Shown here: positions 21,254-32,850 of the stretch, piece after piece
Layout: the number at the start of each line of letters is the position of its first letter
How positions within the stretch are numbered: the stretch's first letter is position 1
DNA from: Owenia fusiformis
Lineage: Eukaryota; Annelida; Polychaeta; Sabellida; Oweniidae
DNA length: 48,403 nt
Assembly: GCA_903813345.2 (NCBI GenBank)
Contig: CAIIXF020000023.1
Span: forward strand, 1-48,403
Direction: 5' to 3'
Position numbers and translations under genes: made by a program
The notes under the pieces: generated by a model
Told to the model about the DNA's origin: nothing
Seen by the model: the letters and a program-made list of their open reading frames with translations, nothing else
The model's database searches: none

Positions 21254-23193
21254 GCTTACTTTCTTTGAAAGGATTGGTATCGATATGGTGAACTGAATCT
21301 GAATTCAACAATGTTTTTCTCTTAAATCAATTATTGAAAACAATCTGTATAGAAACACAGTCATTTACGTAATGTTGACTAATTGACAACAATTTATTCA
21401 AAAATAATTTATATAAATTTTATTTAACTGTTTTGTTAACATTGTTTTTAGTGCAATTGTTTTTGTTCCTTTTTAACTGTTCTTGAGAATGAAATGAAAT
21501 ATCTTTCCGAAGCTTGTTGTAACTAAATAACATATACAACATTTTCTTAGACCTCACAATATTATGTTTATTCAAGGTCATTTTGGTTGATTTAGTAAAA
21601 AGTATTCAAAAAATAAAAAAATAAAAAACTCAACATAGATAAAAAAAAATTAATATAGCAAGACACTTTTTTTAAATTAACTAAAGTTTCCCTTGTACAA
21701 TTACGAAATTGGGAGACCTAAACACATTATGTTTATTATTAACAATTTACTTTCGAAAGTCTCTAATCTCAGGACTGAATGGTGCATAATATTTGAGAAT
21801 GTATAATGTTCATGTTCACTAGGAAAATTCTAATTATACCAAACTTTACATTGTGCACTCTATATTCATAGGCATTCTTAGCATGTACATTACTTTCTTT
21901 CGGCCCATTTCTTCCAGCCCATAAATTCCCATCCTCTAGGTCTATATATAAACATTGAAACAGGCTTTTGTCCCAAGAAATTTGGGTTTTATGACATTTG
22001 TGGGACATATTCTTGAAGAAAATAATATACAACGCAGGACATAAGTAGTCATCGTAGAATTTCTGATCCAATTGTGCCACCTCCGCGTTTTTTGTATTTC
22101 TAAGGGGAAGGGCTCAACAAAGCCATATTAAAAATTCAAAATAGTACTTTATCATTACATTACTTATGTTACAATGTCACACATAGCTTGGAAATCATTT
22201 TTGACTACTACTTGGAGCACTACTTGGAGCACACATATTATGTAGAAATCAGTACTATGGCAAATATTTAATTGATTTTATAGAATGATAATCTAATACC
22301 CCCCCCCCAATATTACTCTAGGGGGTAAAAAGGCTCAGAATTCTTCGTCCATAAACTAAAACGACCCACACATATGTGAATTGATGCTGAATAAAGTGAA
22401 TTTCAGAAAAATTATTTCTAATAAGTGGCCCTCTGAATTCCCAAAATGCTTGCTATAGACTTGCCTGGTATAGTGGTGTTAAAAAGATAATGTTTTTGCA
22501 CTCTATACCGGGATTTGATGATTAAAATCCTTAATTTGAAAAATTGTGGGAAATTTGAATTTTATGAGGAATGAAAAGCTGACAACTTTTTTTAAATTAT
22601 TTTTCAATAAATCTTAAAAATAACTTTTAAAATCATACCAAATAGTAACCGAAAGATAAAAACATATTTTTAAAATTAACATCGTGATCCTAATGTTTCA
22701 TTATGATCTACTATATCTGAGGATTTATATATCAAGTCGATATGGACTATAAACATAATTTATATGACTCTTGACACATTATTTGGCTTTGAACTGTTTT
22801 AATGAAATTCCATCTGAGCGTTAAGATTTTCTTTAAAGAAATGAATAATACTCTGGAATAGAGACTACAAATACAGTTTCTTATTATTGATATCATTCAG
22901 GGACACTTTAATATTCAATGGAAGTATAATCATGCCACATCTTTGTTCGGATGATCATTCAGATTCAAGACATCTCCTCGACGTGCATTTCCTCTCCTGG
23001 AAATGGTTTGCTGATTCAAATATTAATTTGCTGCCAATGAACTATTAAATAAGATGGGTTCATACCGATAGAAACATTAAAAATATAAACATGAACAAAA
23101 ATGTGAACCCGGAAAATGAATTTTAAAAAATATTCCACGTGACATTTATAAAAGAAGCCCAAAACTATTTTCGCAAGAAAATATTTGTTTTAG
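21254..23193. other. AT-rich intron, no gene recognised
   Basis: It contains C10 at 22299-22308. A 103-codon minus frame at 21769-22080 has no known motif. It ends in ATATTTGTTTTAG, the acceptor of the next exon. Confidence 0.5.
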
Positions 23194-23382
23194 GAGGGAT
23201 GAAATACAAACAATTCATCCCATCGCTCGTCCTAGTTCTCCAAAATCAGCTGCACTTGAAGAGACACTATCTAAAGGAGTTGAAAATACCAAAAAGGACG
23301 AAGTATGTACAGCTTGTCAACCTGAAAATCCAACTGGTATTTGTAGCCTGGGGGAAGGAGATCAACAGGAAGTTCTATTCAG
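23194..23382 (+). CDS. Linker exon copy A with C-x2-C-x8-C motif
   Basis: The exon is 189 bp, starting after ATATTTGTTTTAG and ending at AG|GTAAGT. Both boundaries are phase 2, so the exon can be included or skipped without shifting the frame. It encodes 62 complete codons: a polar Ser/Pro/Lys-rich first half and a conserved second half around EVCTACQPENPTGICSLGE. The three Cys form C-x2-C-x8-C, possibly a metal-binding or disulfide element, but no fourth ligand is obvious. About two thirds of residues match the copy at 46484-46684, and the flanking intron bases match too. The frame is open, with no stop or shift. It could be a cassette of the same gene, or a remnant of a second gene copy whose protease exon was lost. 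No protease exon is seen between 23.4 and 46.4 kb. Confidence 0.72.
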
Positions 23383-23744
23383 GTAAGTAATCATTCAACA
23401 AACTAAACAATTAACCAACCGACCAACTACCCAAAATCAACAGTATCATATTCGCCTTTCAGTCTTCCCGCCAAACAATTAAACCAAAACTGAAAATATA
23501 GCGCCTATTGTATGATACAACTTATTCTTTCAGATAAAGGCTGGCCAAAAGTAGACCAACATTCATGTTGGCTCGTTTTTTCAGTAGATAACATAACGCT
23601 AGATATTTCAAAGGTAGCCTTCAGGGGGGTCCCAAAGATGACCTTTGGTAATAGTGGCACGTTCGATAACCAATTTTATAAACAGGCCTCATCATTTGCC
23701 ATTGAAATGGATCTGTCAATATTCGCTGTAGTTTATGAGTATTC
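23383..23744 (+). other. Start of the 23-kb intron; duplicated flank
   Basis: About the first 90 bp (AACAATTAACCAACCGACCA and following) match the intron after the second linker exon at 46685-46770, so the exon was duplicated with its flanks. The 130-codon + frame at 23512-23904 overlaps a retrotransposon fragment on the other strand and is not called. Confidence 0.6.
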
Positions 23745-24060
23745 TCAATATTCAGTATTCTCAATGGATCGCTTCCCTCTTAAGCCAACATTTTGGTCAA
23801 GGACCCTATCATATAGCTCTAGTGGTATTTGTTTTACTTTCTTATCATACCTATCCTTATTGAGTTTGTTTCTTTTACTGACATTTCCATTCACTACATC
23901 ATAGGTCAGACTTAAGATTGGACACATATTTATGCATTGACTCCAAATGTTGACTGGAATTTATTCCTAGAAGGATATCAATAGGTAGCATAGGTTGACG
24001 ACCAAACATGAGTTCAAATGATGACACAGTTGATACTTGAGATCCGAAATCCATTAGACC
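23745..24060 (-). pseudogene. Ty3/Gypsy LTR retrotransposon integrase fragment (decayed)
   Basis: Read on the minus strand, the first part contains FELMFGRQPMLPIDILLG, matching the well-known conserved motif near the end of the Gypsy integrase core. After a stop at about 23934 and a one-base shift, the second part contains RNKLNKDRYDKKV and DRVLDQNVGLRGK, the linker and GPY/F-like C-terminal region. Frameshift, stop and loss of the rest make it inactive. The homology stops where a TIR element begins at 24066, preceded by its target duplication TAAAC. No LTR was identified. Confidence 0.8.
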
Positions 24061-24065
24061 TAAAC

Positions 24066-25308
24066 CACGATGCCCATGTCAAGCAGCGTGCCTACTAGGC
24101 ACGCAGTTTGAAACTCTGACAAACTGCGCGCATATTTCAAAATGTGAGACGGGGAGGACACGACTCCCAAAAAGAGCCAAAATACGAAAAATACAAGGTT
24201 AGTCTCGTTCTCAAGATAGTACCATTCTGTGAAGATGAACTTAATTTACTCATAGTACTCAATGTTTTTCCCGATGTAAACCTAGTTATCTCAATATAAG
24301 GGTCTTAAGTAACTTCTGTGTTCAAAATTTACAGTGTAAAGTTATATCTATGTCTTTTTATCGTCATTTGCCGTTTATTCAGCCATTGTGTCTGTGTATG
24401 CTAGAATATATAGGATCAGTCCATCTGATTAAAACAGCAAAGTTTGTGTTCAAAACGATAATATGCCATAAACGTGATTTAAACATTTTTCTTGTCAAAC
24501 TGCGCGCCTATATTCACATGTATTTCCCAAACTGCGTGCCTAATATTTCAAAACTGCTTGTCTATCCAAGCTTGTTTTGTATTATTAGAAAACATAAGCG
24601 CCATACAAGGCACATATGTGTCTAATAGTAGAACCCCATAATTGAAACACTGTGAGAGTCCATCCACCAAGATGGTGATCTGAAAATAAATGTTTTTTCG
24701 TTCCCAACTTAATTGTCACTTCTATTATACATTTTGACTTTCAATATGAAAATCTCATAAAATCTGACGATAAAGCAAAATTTCCAAAGCTACATCGAAA
24801 ACACCTACACGTACCTCTGTAGAAATTCCAATGATAATATGTAGTTTTAATAGTGTATGCGCACAGATTGTAATTTCTGGCTAAAATAGGCGCGCAGTTT
24901 GTGGTTTATTTCTTTTTAATCTCCTGATTATCTGTTTTATTTCGAAATATTTTGAATTAAACATGGTAAGTGTGTAAGGAATTAAATATAAAACAAGTCT
25001 AAAGTATTTGTCATTTATGTTTAAAGTGCTAGATCGATTTACGTATAAATTCCCATTAAATCAGTGACGAAAATGCCATTAATCTGCTTATGTTTTAAAA
25101 CTAAGATTCATTTGCACACAGTTTTTGCTAGTATTTGCAAGATTTGTATATTCGCCACAGAATGAACGCATTGAACAAGAAAACAATGCAGGATAAATGT
25201 CTTTAAATAACGTTTCAAAATACAGACTCCAACTTAAATGATCCAATGTTCTTAGGCACGCAGTTTGTGATCGAAACAAACTGCGCGCAGCTTGACATGG
25301 GCACCGTG
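24066..25308. mobile_element. Transib-like non-autonomous element (CACGRTG ends, 5-bp duplication)
   Basis: The ends CACGATGCCCATGTCAAGC and (inverted, right) CACGGTGCCCATGTCAAGC differ at one base. TAAAC flanks both sides (24061-24065, 25309-25313). A CAC-start heptamer-like end plus a 5-bp duplication is characteristic of Transib and the related ProtoRAG/RAG transposons. Other families with 5-bp duplications cannot be excluded. Seven copies of CAAACTGCGYGC lie inside in both orientations, including an inverted pair just within each end. No transposase is visible. It inserted next to or into an older Gypsy relic. Confidence 0.72.
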
Positions 25309-25329
25309 TAAACATACACAGCGAAAAAT

Positions 25330-25680
25330 GATAAAGTATCCTGCCTGGAAAATTGTGGGATATTATAGGAATATGGAACGTATCCTTAAGAATCCATGAT
25401 AAATACTATGAGTATCTCGATTTTGGAAATTCACGGATATTATTGAGAGACGGAACACTGATATCCTGAAATATCCATTGTTCTGGATACTGCTGATATA
25501 CAGCTCGTTTTTCACGTTTACTTAGGGATACGACTAATATATGATTCGGTTATTCACAAATACGGCTGAATATTCAACCATTTTTCGGGATATTTAGGAA
25601 TACTTTCGGGTTATTTTCGGGATATTCATTAATACGGTCGGGAATTTTACATATACAGCAAGGATATTTTCGTTCACATT
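25330..25680. repeat. GGATAT-rich degenerate repeat
   Basis: There are many GGATAT/ATATCC and GGATAC words (for example GTATCCTTAAG, GATATCCTGAAATATCC, GGGATATT). A similar cluster occurs at about 31070-31250. It may be an old satellite or MITE family; the boundaries are unclear. Confidence 0.4.
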
Positions 25681-25694
25681 ACCTCACAAACTAA

Positions 25695-26290
25695 AACTTG
25701 GAGATGTGTGATCTTTAAAATCTTCGCACCTGACACAAGAACAGAGTAATATGTATGTGGCTATTCTCGGAGATGTAGGATTTTGATAAATCCCCCTGAT
25801 ATTAGAACAGAGTTGTGTGATAATATGTGTGTGACTATTCGTGGAGATGTAATGATTTTAATATTTAAATCCCCCTTGATACTAGAACAGAGTTGTGTGA
25901 TAAGATGTGTGTGGCTATTCTTGGAGATGTGTGATCTTTATAAATCTTCACACCTGACACAAGAACAGAGTAATATGTGTGTGGCTATTCTTGGAGATGT
26001 ATGATTTTGACAAATCTCTCCCCCTGATACTAGAACAAAGTTGTGTGATAAGATGTGTGTGGCTATTCTTGGAGATGGGTGATCTTTATAAATCTTCACA
26101 CCTGACACAAGAACAGAGTTGTGTGTAATACGTGTGTGGCTATTATTTGACATGAATGATTTTAATACCCCCCTGAAACTAAAACAGAGTTGTGTGTAAT
26201 ATGTGTGGCTATTCCTGGAGATGTGTGATCTTTATAAATCTCTCCCCCCCTGATACTAGAACAGAGTTGTGTGTAATATGTACATGTGTC
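25695..26290 (+). repeat. Minisatellite, about 74-bp unit, about 8 copies
   Basis: Units share GTGTGTGGCTATTCTTGGAG, GATCTTTATAAATC and AGAACAGAGTTGTGTG. Unit starts (GGAGATG or a variant) fall near 25702, 25770, 25843, 25921, 25992, 26071, 26147 and 26216. Two unit subtypes alternate (a CACCTGACACAAG form and a CCCCTGATACTAG form). The short frames here are repeat translations. Confidence 0.85.
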
Positions 26291-27415
26291 TTTTTGAAGA
26301 TTAATATAACTATCCATGAACGACTGAATGTCTTCACAACTGTCAAATCAACATACTATTCGCATTCTCTCCTCACAAATATTGTTTACATATAAACTTT
26401 GTTCTGTTCTACAATGTACATGGACTGCACTCTCTGCAAATTGTCTTTTTCCCCTGGGTAATGGGTAGTGGGTATAGTATCCTGAAATAAAAAGAGTTTA
26501 TTGTACGTTCTTTTTTATTGCAACAAGAAAATAAAAATATACATATATTTTTATTCTGTTATATAGTCAAATGTATTACATACTTAATACTGTACTCATG
26601 GTAATTTTTGCATGCTACTAATGTTGGACACACCTCCACCCCCTAGTTGATAGTGGCTATATGTCTCAATATCCTTAAACTAAAAATTACTATTGCTGAA
26701 TCACATGTTGACTTATTGGGAGTGTAGTAGTGTATAATTTGATATTTTATCTCCTTTGTAATATGAGATGATCAGTGCTAATTATACATGATGGTTATAA
26801 CAAAATATGGAAAATCATATATTTTATTTACACTTGTGCAGTATCTATGTATTTTGACAAGATGGATCTTTACATCTACATATATCATAATCCTTAGTAA
26901 AGTCTGTTTACACGGACTTCATGTATACCCCCCCCCCCTTACGAACTCTAGGGTTAATGATAGATGGTATAGGCCTACCCATAACCACTTACTTGGATTC
27001 CAGCTGCATCTTTACTTCCGACCTCAATCGTCAGCACCCAGTGATTTGTGTATAAAGCTAATGTTGTCCTTGTTCAGTTCATTTCTTCTTCAATTTGAAG
27101 TGTCATCCTATAACAACATTGAAATGGAATATGTATATTGTGTATAATGTCACACATCTTCATAGCTTGGAATCACCATAATGGATGAATTTGTGACACC
27201 AAGCAACACAAAGTAACACAGCATATTGCCAAGTGGAAATAAAGCTAGGATGAGGTTACTCGAGTCTCTAGCCAAGATATTGGCTAGAGGTAATTTCATC
27301 TGAAATACTTTGAACTTCATTTGAAAAAAGCTGGCCGGCGTGGCATAAATTTATTGAATATTCTAAAAATCGCCAGATAAATAAATCATTAATCAAAATA
27401 GGATCGGCTCAGCTC
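26291..27415. other. Intron, no gene recognised
   Basis: It contains C11 at 26928-26938. A 119-codon + frame (26788-27147) crosses this run and shows no known domain. GTCACACAT and TAGCTTGGAA words near 27150-27175 recur near 22170-22190, so a dispersed repeat is likely. Confidence 0.45.
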
Positions 27416-27960
27416 CTTAATGAGATATTGCCTGATTTCGTCAGGATTTCGTCTAAAATTAAAACAAAATGGCTCCAAGAAAAATGGCGATATTCGAAAA
27501 CTGGACGCAATGTTGTCGTCCGCAGATCAATTAAATCAGTGTGTTTCTGCGGCGAGCGTAGGAAAACTACGCTCGCCTTGCGGCCTCCGTACGGCGTATC
27601 CAGTTTTTTACAGGGTCGCCGTAGAAATTATAAATCGGAGTTATAATATTTGTTCATTTCTGAGGTCCCCGTAGAAATCAACTGGCTCAACAAGATTGAA
27701 TCATTATTTGTCAATGTTTCAAGATCACTTTTCATTTGATAGCACTATGAATAACATTTATAAATTGTCCCGATGTAAATTAAATGAAAAAAGTATTATT
27801 TATCAACAGAAATTTAAAATTCACCGTGCGGCTGCCGTGGGAAATGTGACTGCAAAAGTATGAGAGCGCAGAAATTCCACGGCGAGCGTAGAAATGTTAC
27901 TGGCCGCAGAAATGATAGACCGCAAGGTCGCCGTAGGAAATGTGACTGGGGTGTAACTGG
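27416..27960. repeat. GC-rich, CpG-rich repeat patch with perfect hairpin
   Basis: GGCGAGCGTAG (27551-27561) pairs perfectly with CTACGCTCGCC (27567-27577) across GAAAA. Around it the motif GCCGTAGAAAT and close variants recur near 27617, 27668, 27835, 27884 and 27931, often followed by TGACTGG. Composition is unlike the surroundings. It is probably a mobile or satellite-like repeat. The overlapping short + frames are not genes I recognise. Confidence 0.6.
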
Positions 27961-29916
27961 CTGTAAATTTTAAGTTAGCGATCCAGAAGATATGAACTAA
28001 TACATTGTTTGGATTTTTGGTGAGGTAATAAGACCAAAACTCGCATTTCAAATTGTGATGTGGAAAAATGTCGGACATTTGATGCAGGAATTTATCTTTG
28101 GACGAAAGCACAGGAATTCGTCTAGAAGGAAAAAGAAGTCAATAGAGCAAGCCTAGACTCAATAAGCAAAGAAAATAAAAAGGAATTCAAGCACACAGTT
28201 TGATCAAGGCCCCCAAAAAATGCCAGGAAATGTAAAGTATTCAAAATGTAGCACCTCATTGGATACATTATAAGCACAGAAATACAATGAGATGGAGAAA
28301 CTTGTATTCTAACACCATAATAGTGTTATTTTTCAAAAAAAGAAGTAAAACTGATAAGTTTTTTCCAAAAACAAATTCACGTGTTCTTTACCAAATTTAA
28401 ATGCTCGTTTAATGCTGTTTTTCAGCTGTTACTTACCCGATTTTCCGAACCATTCACTTATATTGACAACTTCCTATAATTGTTGAAAGTTATATCCGTT
28501 TCCTTACGAATTTTACTTATGCTTCAGAAATATCGATCTCAACAAAACCATCATAACATCACAATTTTCATAGATTTCGCCATTGTAGTGACCCGGATGT
28601 AGGGCTCCGGATGTATTATCCCATACGTCGGATATTAGCCTCTGCTCAAGCCACGTAATTGGGAAATCAAGAGAAAGTGATTGGATGCACTGCGCGTATT
28701 AATCGATAACCCCAAGTGCAGTGAACTAATATCAACAAAACTTTGACTTAAATTTCTTTTCGCAAGATTTTATCATGAATTTTGATTTGAAAACCTAAAA
28801 GACTAAATATTTCATAATAATATTTTGAAATAAAATTGAATTCATCGACGTTAAAAGGGGGACTACATTTACCAATTTTCGATTATTCATTCTGCTAGCC
28901 GCAGTGTTTATACCAAGACACTGCCATGTCTTACAACAATTTTCGTTCAGTGTAGTCGTGTCTATTTCCAACATGTCGAGTGAATTATTTTTATAAAATT
29001 TCATTTCTAAGTATATTACTCAACGCAACACAGATGGTGAAACATATTGAACTATAACAGCACAGCATATTATAAAGCAACTATCGATCAACAAAAAAAA
29101 TAATATTATAAAATAGGTAAGTACAGTACATGTAAACATCGTAAAACAACGATAAACCTACATTTATTCATTGTATCTAAATAACACTGAAATAAGTTTT
29201 TTATGAATTTTGCACACAATTTACCCTTCTAAAACTCTCATCTTGTACAGTTCATGAGTCTGATCGCATCAGCATGCATATTTTTTGTATTTCTTTACCA
29301 ATTATCGTTCAAATGATGTACTTCGAATTCATTGTTGTTTTGAGAAGACAATGGATTTCTTGTTTGATTTTCAGTTGGTGTATCCTTTACATGTTGTATC
29401 CCTTTCCCTGTGAACGAACGCCACGATACAGTGGCCTTGGGAGAAGGTAAGGATGAGGAAGTCTACAGTTGGGAACATAAAGAATTACTATAGCTATGAA
29501 AATTACATGCTATCGAAAATGTAATGAATTCTTACCTCAGTGTATTCAGTGCTATATTTTCTCCGTCCTACATGTAGTAAGTCCAAATATAGTGGAATTT
29601 GTGTCAATAATTACAAATAGGAACTTAAAAAGTTGAAGTGGATTTTCACATGTTAATGCCGACTCTTCAAATGTTGAGGTAATTTTGGAGCCCGATTACG
29701 CCGCAAGGGAGATTGGCTCCCAGAATGCAACACGACATGTGCCAGCTTTCAAAATGCCGTTTCGCCATTTTAAAACCTGTCACGAGTAAATAAGGTTGAC
29801 TGATGTTGCATTCTGGGAGTAATCCTCTTTGGATCACAAACATGGCGATTCATGAAAACATTCGTTCGATTTGGTAGGGATTTAGCCATCATTTGCAGGT
29901 ACGAAGCTTTGGATTC
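27961..29916. other. AT-rich intron, no gene recognised
   Basis: Only short frames occur (65-69 codons). One inverted pair stands out: CTCCCAGAATGCAACA at 29717-29732 and its inverse at 29804-29819. Confidence 0.45.
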
Positions 29917-29920
29917 ATTT

Positions 29921-30570
29921 ATGGGTTTGAAAAAACCGGGTACCGGGTAGTAAATCCTCCATGCTGGGTTCAAACTTGGTACCTTGTGCCTGGTCGAAAA
30001 AAACGGGTACCAAAAAAAACGAAAATACGAATATATAACATAATAAGATCATTAGAAAACGTGTAAAATTTGTTTTGAATTTACAAAAATATATGTAACT
30101 TCCTTCAAAATTGAGCTAGACGGTTCAAATAAAAAGCATTTTAAGGCTCTTGTCTTTCTCTATCTTTATAGTCATATTTTTATTGGTTATGGGGGAAGCG
30201 ATTCCACCATCGAACCCAATCCTGGCTACACCTTTGACATTATTAGACGATTTGAAAAACATGACAAATCAACCTTACACTATTTTTAATAGTTCGTATG
30301 TTGGTACGTGAATATTGTTTTGATGGGTTTGTAGAAAAACCGGGTACCGGGTACGGGGTAGTAAATCCTCCATGCTGGGTTCAAACTTGGTACCCGGTAC
30401 CCGGTCGAAAAAACCGAGTACCCTAAAAAACGGAAAATACGAATATATAACATAATAAGATCATTAGAAAACGTGTAAGATTTGTTTTGAATTTACAAAA
30501 ATGTATGTAACTTCCTTCGAAATTGAGCTAGAAGCTTCAAATAAAAGCATTTTAAGGCTCTTTAACGTTA
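29921..30570 (+). repeat. Direct duplication of about 240 bp with GGTACC palindromes
   Basis: The segment from about 29921 (GGGTTTGAAAAAACCGGGTA) to 30160 recurs at about 30323-30560, including TAAATCCTCCATGCTGGGTT, CATAATAAGATCATTAGAAA and AAGCATTTTAAGGCTCTT. In the second copy ACCGGGTACCGGGTAC (30339-30354) is perfectly inverted at 30390-30405. The end of each copy resembles the hAT-like element at 37340-37586, and TGGCTACACC near 30220 resembles its right end. Confidence 0.8.
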
Positions 30571-32554
30571 TCATAGATAAATCGATTGACTTCATTTTTA
30601 GAGGTGTAACATCCAGTTTCTTACTGAGTTACTGAGTTCGTTTCTCAAATACATTCAAGATGCGTGTGAAGGGTTTTCACTTTAAAGATATATTACTCCC
30701 CCCCCCCTCCGCCCCATATTAATTATTTTGATTATTTATTATACAACTCATAGAAACTTATTTTATAAAGTAAGGAATGGCATTAATTTAGTTATGATTA
30801 CGTAACGTACAAGTGAAATAGATGAGTCGACATGAAGGGGATGTTGTTTCTACTGTTTAAAACTCTAACGCATGCTCCGTGCTTAGAAGCAAACTTTTCT
30901 TCGTAGAGCGGCTTATTGACATTGTTGATGTAATCGACTCGTCGACAGGCATTCATACAAGATTTCAAAATTCTATATGTGCTGAAACGCTGAACAAATG
31001 TTCAGATGTTTCAATGACACTAAAGTTGTAAATTGAACATTATATTGTACTAGCAGAATTTCTGGAAATCACTTTTTCCGGATACTCAAACTATTCCTGG
31101 ATACGTGAGATAGAAGAGTCTAGTCAAGTATCCCAGAATATCCTTCATTTGGATATGTTGAAAGTTTGAAATTTGGAGTATTCACAAATATCCTCCAAGG
31201 ATATTTCCAGATATTCGAAGTATCGGTATATTTTAGGATACACAACGAGAAACACTATATAATAAACATCAATACGACGAGATAATAGATTTATTATCCA
31301 AATTGAATAATAACTAATAAGATCTGTTACTGCTGAATAACATTCTGCTGAATAACATTTGTTATTAATCATATTGAAATGTCTTATCCGAACAGCTTAC
31401 ATGTACGTATTATCCGTTGCGGCCATTAACAATTTTACATTAGCTAAGTAAATAAACATGCGTCGACACAGTCGCAGTTGACTATGAAAAGTTCAATCAT
31501 CAATCTTATTTTTATTTTCTTGATTTAAAGATTTATTATGTTTAAAAAAGAAAATGTTTGATTTTTAAGTTCAACCTTTAATTCTTATTATCAAGAACGC
31601 GCATGCAAATTCGCCAACCATGTGCATTGCTTGCAGTCTGCGCAATTTAATGTAAATCATTGTATATTTTTCGATATACTGTAATACTATTCATTATTTG
31701 TAAAATTGAACCGAATATAATCTAAAATTAATCAGCTTTAAATACATTATATGTCATAAAAGTTGCCTTAAAACAATACAATTCGTGCGTTTGTAAATGC
31801 TCTAAAGCCCCACTAGTATATGAACGAATCCTAAATAGAAATGAGTAAAATTCGTTCCCATTAGTGTGTACACGTTCTACACCGAGACTTCTCCTTTAAA
31901 TCAAATCAGTCCACCAGTATGAGTTAAGAATGGACAGAGGGACGGATGGCTTCATTCAATGGGATAATTAAGATATTTCAAAACCAGTGTCATTCTTCTA
32001 CGCATACATCACTCCAATCATAAAATAAAACAAGCTGTTTATTTTAAAACTATTCTTTACGAATTTATGATAAGTGTATAATGTTCAATCATACAAATCG
32101 CAGTCAGTGATTGTTCTCTACACTCACCCCTCCCCCTTCCTGACATGAACTATTTTGTAAAACCATTGACAGTGTGGAAAGGATTCTTACACTCGAGTGT
32201 CAAGGGGGGGGGGCAGTTACAGAAATATACAAGGCGATGGTTCAAATTGGACAATTTTCAATACTGTTCAACATGGTGAAAACTTCACGTTTTTAAAGAA
32301 TGCTTGCCCGGCGAGTGGTTTGCTCTGGATTGCGAGAGAACAAAAACTTTGAGTTAGGATTTTTCCTAATACTATCATTAATCTAAACAACTTTTTAAAC
32401 CGTCTCTGACTACATATCATGCCAATTAATACCATTATTGTGTTGACAGGATTAAATATGATATCTATGGAATTATAATTTAATGAACTCAATAGTCTAA
32501 ATGATAATAAGTTCATAATTTAGTCTTGGTTGACTAGACTTGCATCATCAGAGT
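30571..32554. other. AT-rich intron, no gene recognised
   Basis: It holds C10 at 30698-30707, a GGATAT-rich patch at about 31070-31250, the 12-bp palindrome ACACTCGAGTGT near 32189 and G10 at 32204-32213. Short minus frames (31145-31372, 32268-32516) have no known domain. Confidence 0.45.
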
Positions 32555-32850
32555 TGGATTGCAAATACCTCCCTAAATCAAATATTTAAAATTTACAAAT
32601 TTACTAGTGTACCGGGTGGGGAAACAAGTCTCCATCCAACCACTAAAGTTTAAATATACTATATACTATAGTGTCCCGTGAATTCATTATAATTATCTTA
32701 GACAATAGTGAAGTTAAGCGGTACAATCATTGGAGTGTTAATTAATCGGAATGCAAGTTTGATTTAAAATAACTCCTTTGGATCAAATATTTAAATTCTA
32801 CTAGAATGCGGGGAGTGGAAACAAGTCTCCATTCAAGCACTAAATATCAA
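32555..32850 (+). repeat. Local direct duplication, about 195-bp offset
   Basis: ATCAAATATTTAAA, then TACTAG, then GTGGAAACAAGTCTCCAT-like sequence and CACTAAA occur at about 32575-32655 and again at about 32772-32850. Confidence 0.65.

Noticed and set aside
21769-22080. 103-codon minus-strand frame
   Set aside because: No recognisable motif, no splice sites that join it to other coding sequence.
23512-23904. 130-codon + strand frame
   Set aside because: Overlaps an integrase relic on the opposite strand, which has clear family motifs.
25330-25680. Interstitial telomere-like repeat
   Set aside because: GGATAT words are irregular and do not match the TTAGGG-type telomere unit of animals.
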